A DNA stretch of 56,731 nucleotides from Fomitopsis serialis. Lineage: Eukaryota > Basidiomycota > Agaricomycetes > Polyporales > Fomitopsidaceae. Position 1 is the first letter of the stretch; each line of letters starts with the position of its first letter. The notes beneath the pieces were generated by a model. The model had not been told where the DNA came from, did no database searches, and worked only from the letters and a program-made list of their open reading frames with translations. A program made the translations under genes and the position numbers. This document shows positions 33,965 to 44,593 of this stretch, piece after piece. The DNA is taken from NCBI RefSeq assembly GCF_022376445.1, contig NW_025955216.1:1-56731 (forward strand), given 5' to 3'.

Positions 33965-36900
33965 ATGATCACATTTACGCCGCTCTCGGGCGCGGCGCGG
34001 TCTGCGCGCACAATCCCTCTAGCGTACATCCTGCAAGTCGATGATGTTCGCATACTATTGGACTGCGGCTCACCAGACTGGTGTCCAGAGGGAGAGCCAG
34101 GCGAACAAGGTCGCCATTGGGACAAGTACTGTGACACGCTGAAGGAGTGAGCATGCTTCATACTGAGACCCCGCACTTCTTAACGTGAACTTGGAAGGTA
34201 TGCGCCCTCGGTGGACCTGGTCCTTCTGTCCCACGGCGACCTCCAGCACTCGGGGCTCTATCCGTATGCCTTCGCGCAATGGGGTCTCACAGCGCCCGCA
34301 TATACGACACTGCCTGTGCAAGCCATGGCACGCATAGCAGCCACGGAAGACATAGAAGGCATCCGGGACGAGCAACAGATCGGCGACTCTGACGAACGAC
34401 AGAAGAGCTCTTCGCCTGAGGCTGGCGGTTCAGCCCATCCCGAAGACAATGCTGAGAAGTCTACCACTCCTCCACCGAAGGCCCCGAAGGGCAGATACAT
34501 CGCGACCCTACATGAAGTACATGAAGCGTTTGACTCGGTGAACGTGCTGCGATACTCGCAGCCGTGTCATTTGCAAGGTATGTCCGATCTGTCTTACATG
34601 CGGTCAAATGTTAAAGCTCGCATCAGGGAAGTGCCAGGGTCTCACTATCATCCCGTTCAACGCGGGACACACGCTCGGCGGCACAATATGGAAAATACGT
34701 TCTCCGACTGCAGGCACGATACTCTACGCAGTGGACATGAATCATATGCGCGAGCGTCACCTTGATGGCACTGTTCTGGTGCGACAAGCATCCGCGGGTG
34801 GCGGTGTCTTCGAAAGTCTTGCCCGACCGGACTTGCTCATCACCGACGCCGAACGGGCAGTAGTGACTACAGCACGCCGGAAAGACCGCGACGCTGCACT
34901 CCTAGGTCAGCATCGCTTTCTTGTCACATAGATATGTAGCTGACGGACGACATCGTAGATTGTATCGACTCCACCCTGACCTCCCGCAACTCCGTGCTCA
35001 TGCCATGTGACTCAAGTACGCGAGTGCTCGAGCTCCTGGTGCTCCTCGACCAACATTGGAACTACTCCCGCTTGAAGTTCCCCATATGTTTGCTTTCGCG
35101 GACGGGGCGCGAGATGCTCACGTTCGTGCGCAGTATGATGGAGTGGCTTGGAGGGACTATCAGCAAGGAGGACGTGGGCGAGACTGGGACAGGAGGGAAC
35201 AAGAACAAGCGGAGACGAGACGACGATGACAATGATGATGCCTTGGGAGCCTTCGCTCTCAGATTCCCGTTCGTGTCCTCTGCCTCGCTAAGATCTCGCG
35301 CTCACTGATCCGCTCCTGCAGGCACCTCGAGTTCTTCCCCACTCCCCAATCGCTCATGCAAACATACAGCTCCAAGGACCCCAAGCTCATCCTCGCGGTC
35401 CCCGCCTCGCTCTCTCACGGGCCCTCGCGCGCGGTCTTCTCAGAATTCGCCGAGACACCAGACAACGTCGTGCTGTTGACTGGTCGGAGTGAGGAGGGCA
35501 CCCTTGGACGCGTCCTGTTTGACAAGTGGGACGACTCTCAGAGGGACGACGCGAAGTGGGATCGTGGCAAGATCGGGAACAACGTCATGATGGACGGTGT
35601 CCTGCACCTCGAGGTGAAGAACTGTGCCTTGGTTTTGCCTGACCCTCGCTGACTATGCTCGGCATGCACGCAGATGCACGCAAGGGTCCCGCTGCAGGGT
35701 GCGGAGCTCGAGGAGTACCTCGCGAAAGAACGTGCAGCGCAGGAAAAAGAGGCCGCTCAGAAGGCCGCCCAGGCTCGGGCGCAACGGATCCTTGAAGCTG
35801 ACGAGGGCGAGGATGACACCGACGAAGACAGCGAAGCTGAGTCAGACGACGAAGAGAACGAGGTCGAAGAGGCTCTCGACGACGAGCTCATGGACACCGA
35901 CGACGGGGCGCCCCCGCAGGCCCCTCCGAACGGGCGCATGAAGCGCAAATCGCAGAAAGGCGGCACCGGCGAAGGGAAGGACTGGATTGACGATGTCGGC
36001 GACGAGCTTGCGCAGAAGCTCTCCTTCGATATCTACCTCAAAGGGAACGTGTCGAAGGCCACGTCCTTCTTCAAGAGTGAAGGCCAGACGCAGCGGTTCC
36101 GTATGTTCCCGTATGTCGAGAAGAAGCGACGGGTGGACGAGTATGGCGAGACGGTCGATGTGGGGATGTGGCTGCGGAAAGGCAAGGTGCTCGAGGAGGA
36201 TGCGGAGAGCGAGGAGGTCAAGGAGATGCGGAGAAGGGCTGAGGAAGAGGCGAAGGCACGCTTCCGGATCTCGTCTCTCAAGCCTCTACTGACACTCGTT
36301 GCAGAAAGCTCCGACTGAACCACCATCAAAATTCGTGAGGACGGAAGTGGACGTCCAGCTCGCCTGTCGACTGTTTTTTGTCGATATGGAGGGCCTCAAC
36401 GACGGCCGTGCAGTCAAGACGATTGTGCCACAAGTCAACCCTCGCAAAATGGTATGTGCACCGCAGGGATCACTCGATCGTCATGCAGGCTGATGATAAT
36501 GTGCTCTCAGATCATTGTACATGCGCCTGCTCAGGCAACAGATGCTCTGATCGAGAGCTGTTCAAACATTCGAGCGATGACTCGCGACATCTACGCTCCG
36601 ATGCAAGGGGAGAACGTGCAGATCGGGCAGCACACCAACAGCTTCTCAATATCCTTGAGCGACGAGTTGCTCGCGTCACTGAAGATTTCTCAGGTATGTC
36701 CCATGCTTGTATACTGAATCGACAGCTCATGTTTCGGTGTTAGTTCGAGGACAACGAGATAGGCTATGTCGCCGGGCGTATATCCAGCCTTGCGGGGTCC
36801 ACCATCCCCGTTCTAGAGCCAATGGGCTTACGGCTCCCCGAGAAGGTCATCCGCAAAGTGCAGCGCCCGCGCACACTCGGTTCACGGCCGACGCGAACAC

Positions 36901-37166
36901 TGCCGCAGTCGACGATGATCGGCGAGCTGAAGCTTACCGCGCTCAAGGCGCGCCTGGCGAAGGTCGGCGTGCACTCGGAGCTCATCGGCGAGGGCGTGTT
37001 GATTTGCGGCCCTGGCAAAAAGGGCGCCAGCGCCGAGTCGATAGAGCATACGGTCGCGGTGAAGAAGACGACGCGGGGTAGGGTCGAGGTGGAGGGCACC
37101 GTCTCGGACGTGTATTATGTTGTCCGCAGGGAGATATACAATCTGCACGCACTCGTTGCAGCTTGA
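33965..37166 (+). CDS. CFT2: Cleavage and polyadenylation factor subunit Cft2/CPSF100
   Basis: Catalytically silent metallo-beta-lactamase/beta-CASP partner of the CPSF73/Ysh1 endonuclease in mRNA 3'-end processing. Start ATG 33965 (MITFTPLSGAARSARTIPLA), about 900 residues. Landmarks: AYILQVDDVRILLDCGSPDW, VDLVLLSHGDLQHSGLYPYA (the HxHxDH metal site of CPSF73 is replaced, as in other CPSF100 proteins), GLTIIPFNAGHTLGGTIWKI, ILYAVDMNHMRERHLDGT, a beta-CASP region with NSVLMPCDSSTRVLELLVLL and KLILAVPASLSHGPSRAVF. An acidic disordered insert (about 35760-35930) follows, then SFDIYLKGNVSKATSFFKS, RMFPYVEKKRRVDEYGE and a C-terminal domain with LKTIVPQVNPRKM-like and LKARLAKVGVHSELIGEGV segments. 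Stop TGA 37164-37166. Confidence 0.95.
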
Positions 37167-37672
37167 ATCATTTATTCTGTTGGAATTGCAGTGTGCGTGC
37201 ATTTCGTCAGTGAGGATTTCGGTGTCGCGCTAGACTTCGTAGCGGATGCTTTCTTGACCCGATGATGTTGCCATGGATGTTACGCCCATACTATATTGAC
37301 GCTACATGCTATTGTTGTGTGTCAAACTGATTATGGAATATTTGACTATTGCGATTCCCCGTGCAATCTCATCAAAGCATTAACGCCTGGTGTTATATTA
37401 GTGTGGCCAGCCCGGGTGGCTGAGGCAAGATAACGATCTGACGAGGCGGTTGTTTGGATGGAGCTTCCAGACCAATTAGCGGCAGTTACTCGGCCGGAAT
37501 GCCGGCAATATGTTTCACCGGGCCGGATCCGCGCTAATATGCGGACGGCCCAAAAGGCCCACAATCGACTCAGGCAGCACTCCGAGTCACCTGCATACAT
37601 ACTTAAACTGCAGTCTGCACGAACTCTCTGACAAGCCATCGCCCTCCATCCGCGGTCAGCAGACCAGCCAAG
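37167..37672. other. 3' flank of CFT2 and promoter of HAD phosphatase gene
   Basis: 506 bp between two plus-strand genes. A minus-strand open frame covering 37346-37858 overlaps the next gene and has no motif. No gene called. Confidence 0.5.
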
Positions 37673-38700
37673 ATGCCCTCGACCACGCTGCACTTCGACG
37701 CAATGCCAGTGTTCCTGCCGTGATATTTCGGGCGGGCGAGTCGTTAACGAGTGATCTTGCAGTCTCTTCGACATGGACGGCACCCTGGTGGATTCGACCG
37801 ACGGCGTCGTCGGCGCGTGGGAGCTCTTCAAGGAGAAGTACCCCCACCTGGACGTCACTCAGGTCCTCAGCTGTACGTAACGCCGATGCAATACCCTCGT
37901 CCCTCCCATATTCACTGATGTGCTCGTCAAACGCCGGCAGCGGCTCATGGAGTGCGGACGGTCGAGAACCTACGTCGTTTCTGCGGCGTCGAAGACCCCG
38001 CAGAGCAAGAGGCAAGTGCGCTCGCGTAGTGGCTCGCCTCTGGCTGATTCATCGCCGTGCACCCGTCCGTTATTCAGCGTGAAGCGAAAAGTTTCGAGGA
38101 CGCCATCGTCACCAGCTCGACGAAGAACGGCCGCAGGGGCATCGTCGCGCTGCCCGGCGTGCCCGAGATCATGGCCGAGCTCGAGCCCGTCAGCAAAGGG
38201 CCCAACCCGCGCTGGGCGATCTGCACGTCCGCCACCCGAGCGTACGCGACTGCTGCGCTGCAGAAGGCGGGTGTCCCTCACCCAGAGATGTTCGTCGCCT
38301 CTGAGGACGTGCAGAAGGGGAAGCCCGAGTACGTGTTGCGGGGCCTGTGGCCCGGGGGATTCTTCGGACGTGTCGCGCTGATGCTGGTATGGCGGTGCGT
38401 GTAGACCGGACCCGTACTTGCTCGGAGCGAAGAAATGCGGTGTGGACCCGAAGAACTGCCTGGTCGTAGAGGATGCCCCGGCGGGTGTCAAGAGCGGACG
38501 GGCGGCAGGGTCCAAGACGCTCGCACTGCTCACTTCGCATACGAGGGCGCAGGTTGAGGAGGCGCAACCGGATTTCGTGGTCAAGGACCTGTCGAGGTAA
38601 GTTCAGGCGCATATATGGGCAAGCTTGGTGCTGAAGCGTTCTCAGCGTGACGGTGAAGAGGACAGACAAGGGCGTCGAGGTTACGATCAATACTGATTGA
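37673..38700 (+). CDS. HAD phosphatase, glycerol-1/3-phosphatase (GPP/RHR2) type
   Basis: HAD-superfamily phosphatase of about 245 residues, closest to fungal glycerol-3-phosphate phosphatase, which makes glycerol for osmotic adjustment; a 2-deoxyglucose-6-phosphatase-like role is the main alternative. Start ATG 37673 (MPSTTLHFDAMPVFLP). Motif I is LFDMDGTLVDSTDGVVGAWE (nucleophile DxD), the cap has AHGVRTVENLRRFCGVEDP, motif II is WAICTSATRAYATAAL, motif III KGKPEPDPYLLGAKKCG and motif IV CLVVEDAPAGVKSGRAAG. Stop TGA 38698-38700. The first intron is only about 43 nt. The third intron (38012-38077) has a GC donor (GAG then GCAAGT), needed to keep frame into REAKSFEDAIV. Confidence 0.9.
38012..38077 (+). 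other. GC-AG intron in HAD phosphatase gene
   Basis: Donor GAG/GCAAGT matches the consensus of GC-AG introns; acceptor TTCAG. The alternative GT donor three bases on gives an immediate in-frame TGA. The GC donor keeps phase 0 and the family sequence. Confidence 0.75.
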
Positions 38701-38821
38701 GGCGAACAAGTAATAATGCGCGGGATAGAGGGGTAGAAGTGAGTAGTCATAGAGTAACACTACATTCAAGCCACTGTAGAGTGATCGAGGGCATACCGTC
38801 TGTATTCGGCAATAAGAGCGA

Positions 38822-39959
38822 TCATCGCAACTTGGTGTAGACGTCGATTGGTCGCTGGAACCCTGTATGCACGCATCAACTAGTTTGCAACCATGCTGAG
38901 AAGAACTACGTACCGCCTTCGCCAATTTGCCCCAGATGCTCAGGAGGTCCAAAGCCGATCTCCTGTAGTATCTTCTCGAAGTCGTTCGGACGCAGCTTCA
39001 GGTGCTCCAAGCTCTTGAGTTTCTGGAGCACAAGCGCGGTCAGGGCACGCCGGTGCATTCTCAGAGGTCAATACGCACTGGATTCATGCGCCTGGCTTTG
39101 TGATACGACTCCCACTCCTGCGGTTCGAGCACGAAGGTGCCTCCCAGTCTTAGAACAGAGTGGATGCGCCGGAAGAAGCGCATGAGCCCCTCATCCTCGC
39201 CGTTGAGATGGATCCACTTGGATATCGAGAATCTGAAGCAGTCGACCGTCAATCTTGCTCGTGGTGTGCATCGCTAGGACAGACTCACGCGAGTGCGACG
39301 TCATATCCTTCCTTGTCCTCCAGGATCTCCATGTTCACCCAGTCCACCGCGCGGAACGTAACGTTGTGCGGGAACTCATCGCGTCCGGGACCATCAGGGG
39401 CGTCGACCGGGGGGATGGGCAGGGGACCGAACATGTGCTCGAACGACGCGGGGAAATAGTCTGCCTGTAGGGTGTCCCCACCGCCCCCATTGGCGTCGAC
39501 CTTCCTCCGTTTTCGGGCAGGCGGCATCTCATCGTCTATGGTACCCTTCGAGGTGGATGGCTCCTGCAAACTCCAGACATAGCGTCTCCGCTTCCACGCC
39601 AGCCGGACGAGCTTGTCGTCAATGTCCACGCCGACGACCTTCCTCGCGCCCTTCGACTGTGCTTGCGCGGCCGACCTGCCTGTCAGCGTCCGCTCCAGCA
39701 GTCGTGCTCGAGCACTCACCGATTTCGCACGTCACCCAGCCTTCGTTGCATCCCACGTCCAACACACGAGCACCGGCGAAGACGGAGGAAGGGAGAACGG
39801 CTACTCGGGGGTCGTTCGCGAAGGGTCGCTTGGTGTAGTACCTTTAGGGCTGCTTGAGCAGCCGCACGGTGCTGGTAGTCACTGCACTTACCCGTGGTAG
39901 TTCCCGTGGACCGGTGTCGACGAGTTGGGCGCGGTCATCGTCGTGTGTGGTGTGGCCAT
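38822..39959 (-). CDS. Bin3/MePCE-type RNA 5'-gamma-phosphate methyltransferase
   Basis: SAM-dependent methyltransferase of the Bin3 family (7SK capping enzyme MePCE, BCDIN3D), which methylates RNA 5' phosphates. Start ATG 39959 (MATPHTTMTAPNSSTPVHGN), about 290 residues. The family pattern is clear: GNYHGYYTKRP, VLDVGCNEGWVTCEIAQSKG (SAM motif I; exact splice via CGCAAG acceptor), KVVGVDIDDKLVRLAWKRRR, VTFRAVDWVNMEILEDKEGY, FSISKWIHLNGEDEGLMRFF, RRIHSVLRLGGTFVLEPQEW, LRPNDFEKILQEIGFG and the ending GGFQRPIDVYTKLR with TGA 38822-38824. A Lys/Arg-rich insert (RKRRKVDANGGGG) sits after the SAM site and could be a nuclear signal. The protein is the bare catalytic core, without the long N-terminus of human MePCE. 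Confidence 0.9.
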
Positions 39960-40237
39960 GGCGTCCGTTCATGCCATGGTAGAACCCTAACCTGATCATA
40001 TGGTGCTCAACTTGTGCTCGCCGTCGTGGATGAGGGGATCACGCGGGGCAGGCTCGGTGAGTTCAATTAGAATAGCCACTGCATTGACACCAGCGTATAC
40101 GTAGTAGGCGGAGGAGGTATATACTACATTTCGTCACAGCAGAGACAACATAACGTGCAACCGGTGAAACCACTTGCGAACCACTTGGAAATCATCACAA
40201 ATCCGACCATCGAGACGAGTAGCGGGGTATAGGTCGC

Positions 40238-42028
40238 TTAGTACTCCTCGCCCGCATCGTCCTCGGGTGTGTCGGCGCCGACCTCCTCGTAGTCCTTCTC
40301 CAGAGCGGCAAGGTCCTCACGTGCCTCGGAGAACTCGCCCTGAACGAGGAAAGATTTGAGACATCATTGTCGCAACACAATGGTAGAAAGAACTGACCTC
40401 TTCCATACCCTCGCCAACGTACCAGTGCACAAAGGCGCGCTTGGAGTATAAGAGATCGAACTTGTGGTCTACAAGCATCACTGTGAGCCACAGAACTGAT
40501 GAAGCAGCACCTCGTACTGACCCAGCCTACTCCAGGCGGCTCCGATGGCAGTGGTACTATTGTCAAGATAGTGTCACTGAGGGGTGTCATGCAACAGTAC
40601 TCTGGTAACTCACTTTGAGAGCATGCACAGACTACGTGTCGTGCGCGCCAAGTCACCACCGGGGATCGTCGCAGCGGGCTGGCTGCAGACACCGAGCTAC
40701 ACAAGATGTCAACACTGCGGTCTGTCTGTCATCACATATGGCCCACCTTGAATGCGGTCTTGCACCAGTCCACGAATTGGATCGTCTTCTTGGTCTTCAC
40801 CGTCCCCACCGCCGCCTGCGTGTCCTTCGGAACGACGTCGCCCCTGTACAGCAGCGCACACGCCATGTACTTGCCGTCCTTGGGCTCGCACTTGACCATC
40901 TGGTTGCCCGGCTCAAACGCTGAGAACGTCATCTCCGCGACGGAGTTCTGCTCGTGGTGCGCCTTCTCCGCGGACAGGAGCGGCGCGAAACTCGCGACGG
41001 GGAAGTGAATGCGCGGGAACGGCACCAGGTTCGTCTGGAACTCGTTGAGGTCGACGTTCAGCGAGCCGCTGAAGCGCAGCGACGCCGTGATGGACGAGAC
41101 GACTTGCGCGATGAGCCTGTTGAGGTTGGTGTAGCTCGGCATCGAGACACCGAGCTTCTGCTTGCAGATGTCGTAGATGGCCTCGTTGTCCACCTGTCCG
41201 TGACGTGTTATATTTTTCGGCCTAGTTCGGATTACATAAGGCACCCACCATGAACGAGCAGTCGGCGAACTCGAGGGTCGCATGAGTCGTCAGCACGGCG
41301 TTGTACGGCTCGACGACTGCGCTCGAGAGCTGCGGCGCGGGATACACACAGAACTCCAGCTTTGACTTCTTGCCATAGTCGTGGAAGAGCCTCTCGAGCA
41401 GGAGGGCACCGAAGCCAGAGCCCGTGCCTCCGCCAAACGAATGGAAGACGAAAAAGCCTTGCAGACCTGAGCAGTTATCCGCGAGGCGGCGCACCCTGTC
41501 CAATACAGGATCTATGAACTCCTTGCCGATAGTGTAGTGTCCTCGAGCATCTTTTCAGAAAAAAGTCGCGTCAGACCATAAGGACGAAAAGAGAGAATCT
41601 ACAGCGACCCACAGTTGTTGGCAGCGTCCTCCTTCCCTGTGATCATCGACTCCGGGTGGAACAGCGCCCTGTACGGGCCTGTCTTGACCGTGTCAACGAC
41701 GCTAGGCTCGAGATCGACGTAGAGGGATCTAGGGACGTATTTTCCTGAGCCTGTCTCGGCAAAGAAGGTCGACGGGTCGCTATCGGGTTTGTGAACACCG
41801 TCGACGAGTCGGCCATCCGGCTGTAGTCCTCAAGCATGAGCAGCAGCCAAACAATCCCGCGTCGTATACTCACGCTGATGCCGTGTTCGAGGGTATACAG
41901 CTCCCCTAACGATCATAAAGTCGCCAGTCGGCTAGCTGATAAAAAGAGGCAACGCGAAACCAACGCACAACATGCGTTCCCTATCTGGACGCCTGCCTGC
42001 CCGACCTGGATGGATATGACTTCACGCA
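40238..42028 (-). CDS. Alpha-tubulin, divergent paralogue (tandem copy A)
   Basis: Alpha subunit of microtubules. Start ATG 42028 ([20 protein letters not shown]), about 445 residues. It is alpha rather than beta because of MREVIS and the ending [14 protein letters not shown] with a terminal tyrosine. Other landmarks: [11 protein letters not shown] after the first intron, [40 protein letters not shown] (GTP-binding loop), [20 protein letters not shown], and a C-terminal [20 protein letters not shown]. Compared with its neighbour it has many changes in otherwise very conserved parts, e.g. VDWCKTAFK for VDWCPTGFK, and [20 protein letters not shown]. It may be a specialised isotype. Same strand and head-to-tail with copy B, 433 bp apart. 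Confidence 0.95.
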
Positions 42029-42461
42029 TCGCGAATTTGGCAGAGTATGTGGACGTAGAAGGTTGAGGGGCGACAAGAGCCCGAGCCGGCGGTATGCCAG
42101 CATTTGAGGCGCGCGGAGCTTGCAATTGGCGGGCGCAAGTTGAATCATCGTGGGCATTGCCGCGCGCCTATGACTCGGATGACAGACTCCTCCAGCAGCC
42201 GCCTTCGGTTCCGCCTCGAGGATATGACAAAAGATGACAAACCCTCGCCAGCAGCCTTTCGCAACCTGCACTTTACCGTGTCACAGAATCCAATGGCGGC
42301 AGCCAAGTGCAAATAGTATTTTTACTGTACCGATGGTATACGTGCACATGCCCAGTTCTCGAGGGACAAGCGGGGATATCGTAAATGATCATAGCGACGA
42401 CACAGAAAAGTGACTCGACAAGGGAACCATGATGAAAGAAACCGGAACATCAGCGATCCTC
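42029..42461. other. Spacer between tandem alpha-tubulin genes
   Basis: 433 bp holding the promoter of copy A and the 3' flank of copy B. The frame upstream of the copy A ATG stays open but carries no conserved sequence. Confidence 0.5.
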
Positions 42462-44142
42462 TCAGTACTCGCCAACCTCCTCGGCATCGGCAGAGTCAAT
42501 ACCGACTTCCTCGTAATCCTTCTCGAGGGCGGCAAGATCCTCCCGAGCCTCGGAGAACTCACCCTCCTCCATACCCTCACCCACGTACCAGTGGACGAAG
42601 GCACGCTTGGAGTAGAGCAAGTCGAACTTGTGGTCGAGGCGGCTCCACGCCGACGAGATGGCAGTCGTGTTGGAGAGCATGCAGAGCGAGCGAGTAACCT
42701 TGGCGAGATCACCGCCGGGGATGTGTGACGGAGGCTCGTTGCAAACGCCGAGCTTGAAGCCAGTAGGGCACCAGTCGACGAATTGGATCGTGCGCTTCGT
42801 CTTGATGATCGCGATGGCAGCGTTCACATCCTTCGGGACGACATCGCCACGGTAAAGCACAGCACACGCCACTACACCGACGTTAATGTCTGAGGACGAA
42901 AGCAACAAAGTAAATGGGAAACTCACTGTACTTGCCCTCCCTCGGGTCACACTTGACCATCTGATTACCGGTCTCGAAGCATGAAAAGGTCATGTCCGCA
43001 ACGGAGTTCTGCTCATGGTGAGCCTTCTCGGCGGAGATAATGGGTGCGAAGGTGGCGAGGGGGAAGTGGATACGAGGGAAGGGGACAAGGTTGGTCTGGA
43101 ACTCGTTCAGGTCGACATTGAGGGAACCATCGAAACGAAGGGAGGCGGTGATGGACGAGACGACCTGAGCGATCAGCCTGTTGAGGTTGGTGAAGCTCGG
43201 GGACGCGATGTTGAGCCTCTTCTTGCAGATGTCGTAGATAGCCTCGTTGTCAACCTATTACCATATAAGGTTAGCACATACAACGTGTAAAAATCCGCGC
43301 GAACGTACCATGAACGAGCAGTCCGAGTGCTCGAGGGTAGTGTGGGTCGTTAAAACAGAGTTGTACGGCTCAACGACCGAGTTCGCCAAGGTCGGGGCGG
43401 GGTACACACTGAACTCGAGCTTCGACTTCTTGCCGTAGTCAGTCGAGAGGCGCTCCAAGACTAAAGCACCGAAACCAGAACCAGTTCCACCACCGAAGGA
43501 GTGGAACACGAAGAAGCCCTGGAGACCGTGGCAGTTATCCGCAAGGCGGCGGATTTTGTCCATCACAGTGTCGATCTGCTCCTTGCCGATTGTGTAGTGA
43601 CCACGAGCATCTTGAAAGGTACGACGCGTCAAACGTGTATCACGCGTACGGAGAACGTGTTTAAGTACTTACAGTTGCTCGCCGCATCCTCCTTACCCGT
43701 TACAAGAGTCTCCGGGTGGAAGAGGCTCCTGTAAGTACCGCTCCGAACCTCATCGATGACATTCGGCTCCAGATCCACGTAGAGCGAACGCGGCACATGC
43801 TTTCCCGAAGATGTCTCCGAGAAGAACGTGCTGAACCCGTCATCATGTTGTGAAGGCGACCCTTCAAGGATACGACCATCGGGCTGGCGAGAAGTCATCA
43901 ACGTCTGCTATCGACACGGCAACATGACGCGACTTACGCTCAAACCGTGCTCGACGGTGTAAAGCTCCCCTGCAACGCATCATCCACGTTAGTCCCACCC
44001 ATTACAGACATGTATAACCCCAAAAGACACCAGACAACGCGTCTCTTGGACGTAGGTATGGTATATGCAATCGCGACTTACAGCAGGCGTTACCGATCTG
44101 GACACCAGCCTGACCGACGTGGACGGAGATAACTTCACGCAT
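42462..44142 (-). CDS. Alpha-tubulin, main copy (tandem copy B)
   Basis: Start ATG 44142 ([20 protein letters not shown], then [11 protein letters not shown] after the first intron), about 450 residues, stop TGA 42462-42464 after [15 protein letters not shown]. Standard alpha-tubulin blocks: [120 protein letters not shown] and the C-terminal [20 protein letters not shown]. It is closer to canonical alpha-tubulins than copy A, so it is probably the main cytoplasmic isotype. Its position-40 loop reads [14 protein letters not shown], without the acetylatable Lys40 of animals. Confidence 0.96.
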
Positions 44143-44593
44143 CTTATGAGAGAATTGAGGTCTATAGAAGACGTTAGTCTCCGCAGCAAGAACGCGTCGC
44201 AATCAGCTTACTCGGAGCGATGAGTGTGAAGGACGAGATCGACAAAGACAACGCACGACACGCGAGGTCGGCGGTTAAGACAGGCAAGAGGGGTGACTAA
44301 TCCCTTCCCACGGCAATGCGTGTACCAGGTCCGTGCGCTTGCTCAATGCTCCGAAACATCTTGGAAACATCCAAATCCCAATTGTTCGCCCTTCCTGGCC
44401 TGACATTGGAGCTGCCTGCAGATGCTGCCTCCAGTAGGATAGTCATTCTGTTACAGCAACTAGCAACATTCATGCCATACGCTCGTGGATTCCCAACGAA
44501 TGGCTTGCATCGTCCGTTTAAGTAGTACTGAAGTGTCCATTCTGCAATCAGTTCTCCCGAAGAAAAACATGGGGGTCAGCTCTGATGGCCCTC
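44143..44593. other. Promoter of alpha-tubulin copy B and 3' flank of HSL-type hydrolase
   Basis: 451 bp between two minus-strand genes. No further gene or clear core promoter element is seen. Confidence 0.5.

Noticed and set aside
33965..35650. Active CPSF73/Ysh1 endonuclease
   Set aside because: The HxHxDH metal-binding motif is replaced by HGDLQHSG, as in the inactive partner CPSF100/Cft2.
40238..44142. Beta-tubulin
   Set aside because: Both genes start MREVIS and end in EY, which is alpha-tubulin; beta starts MREIVHIQ.
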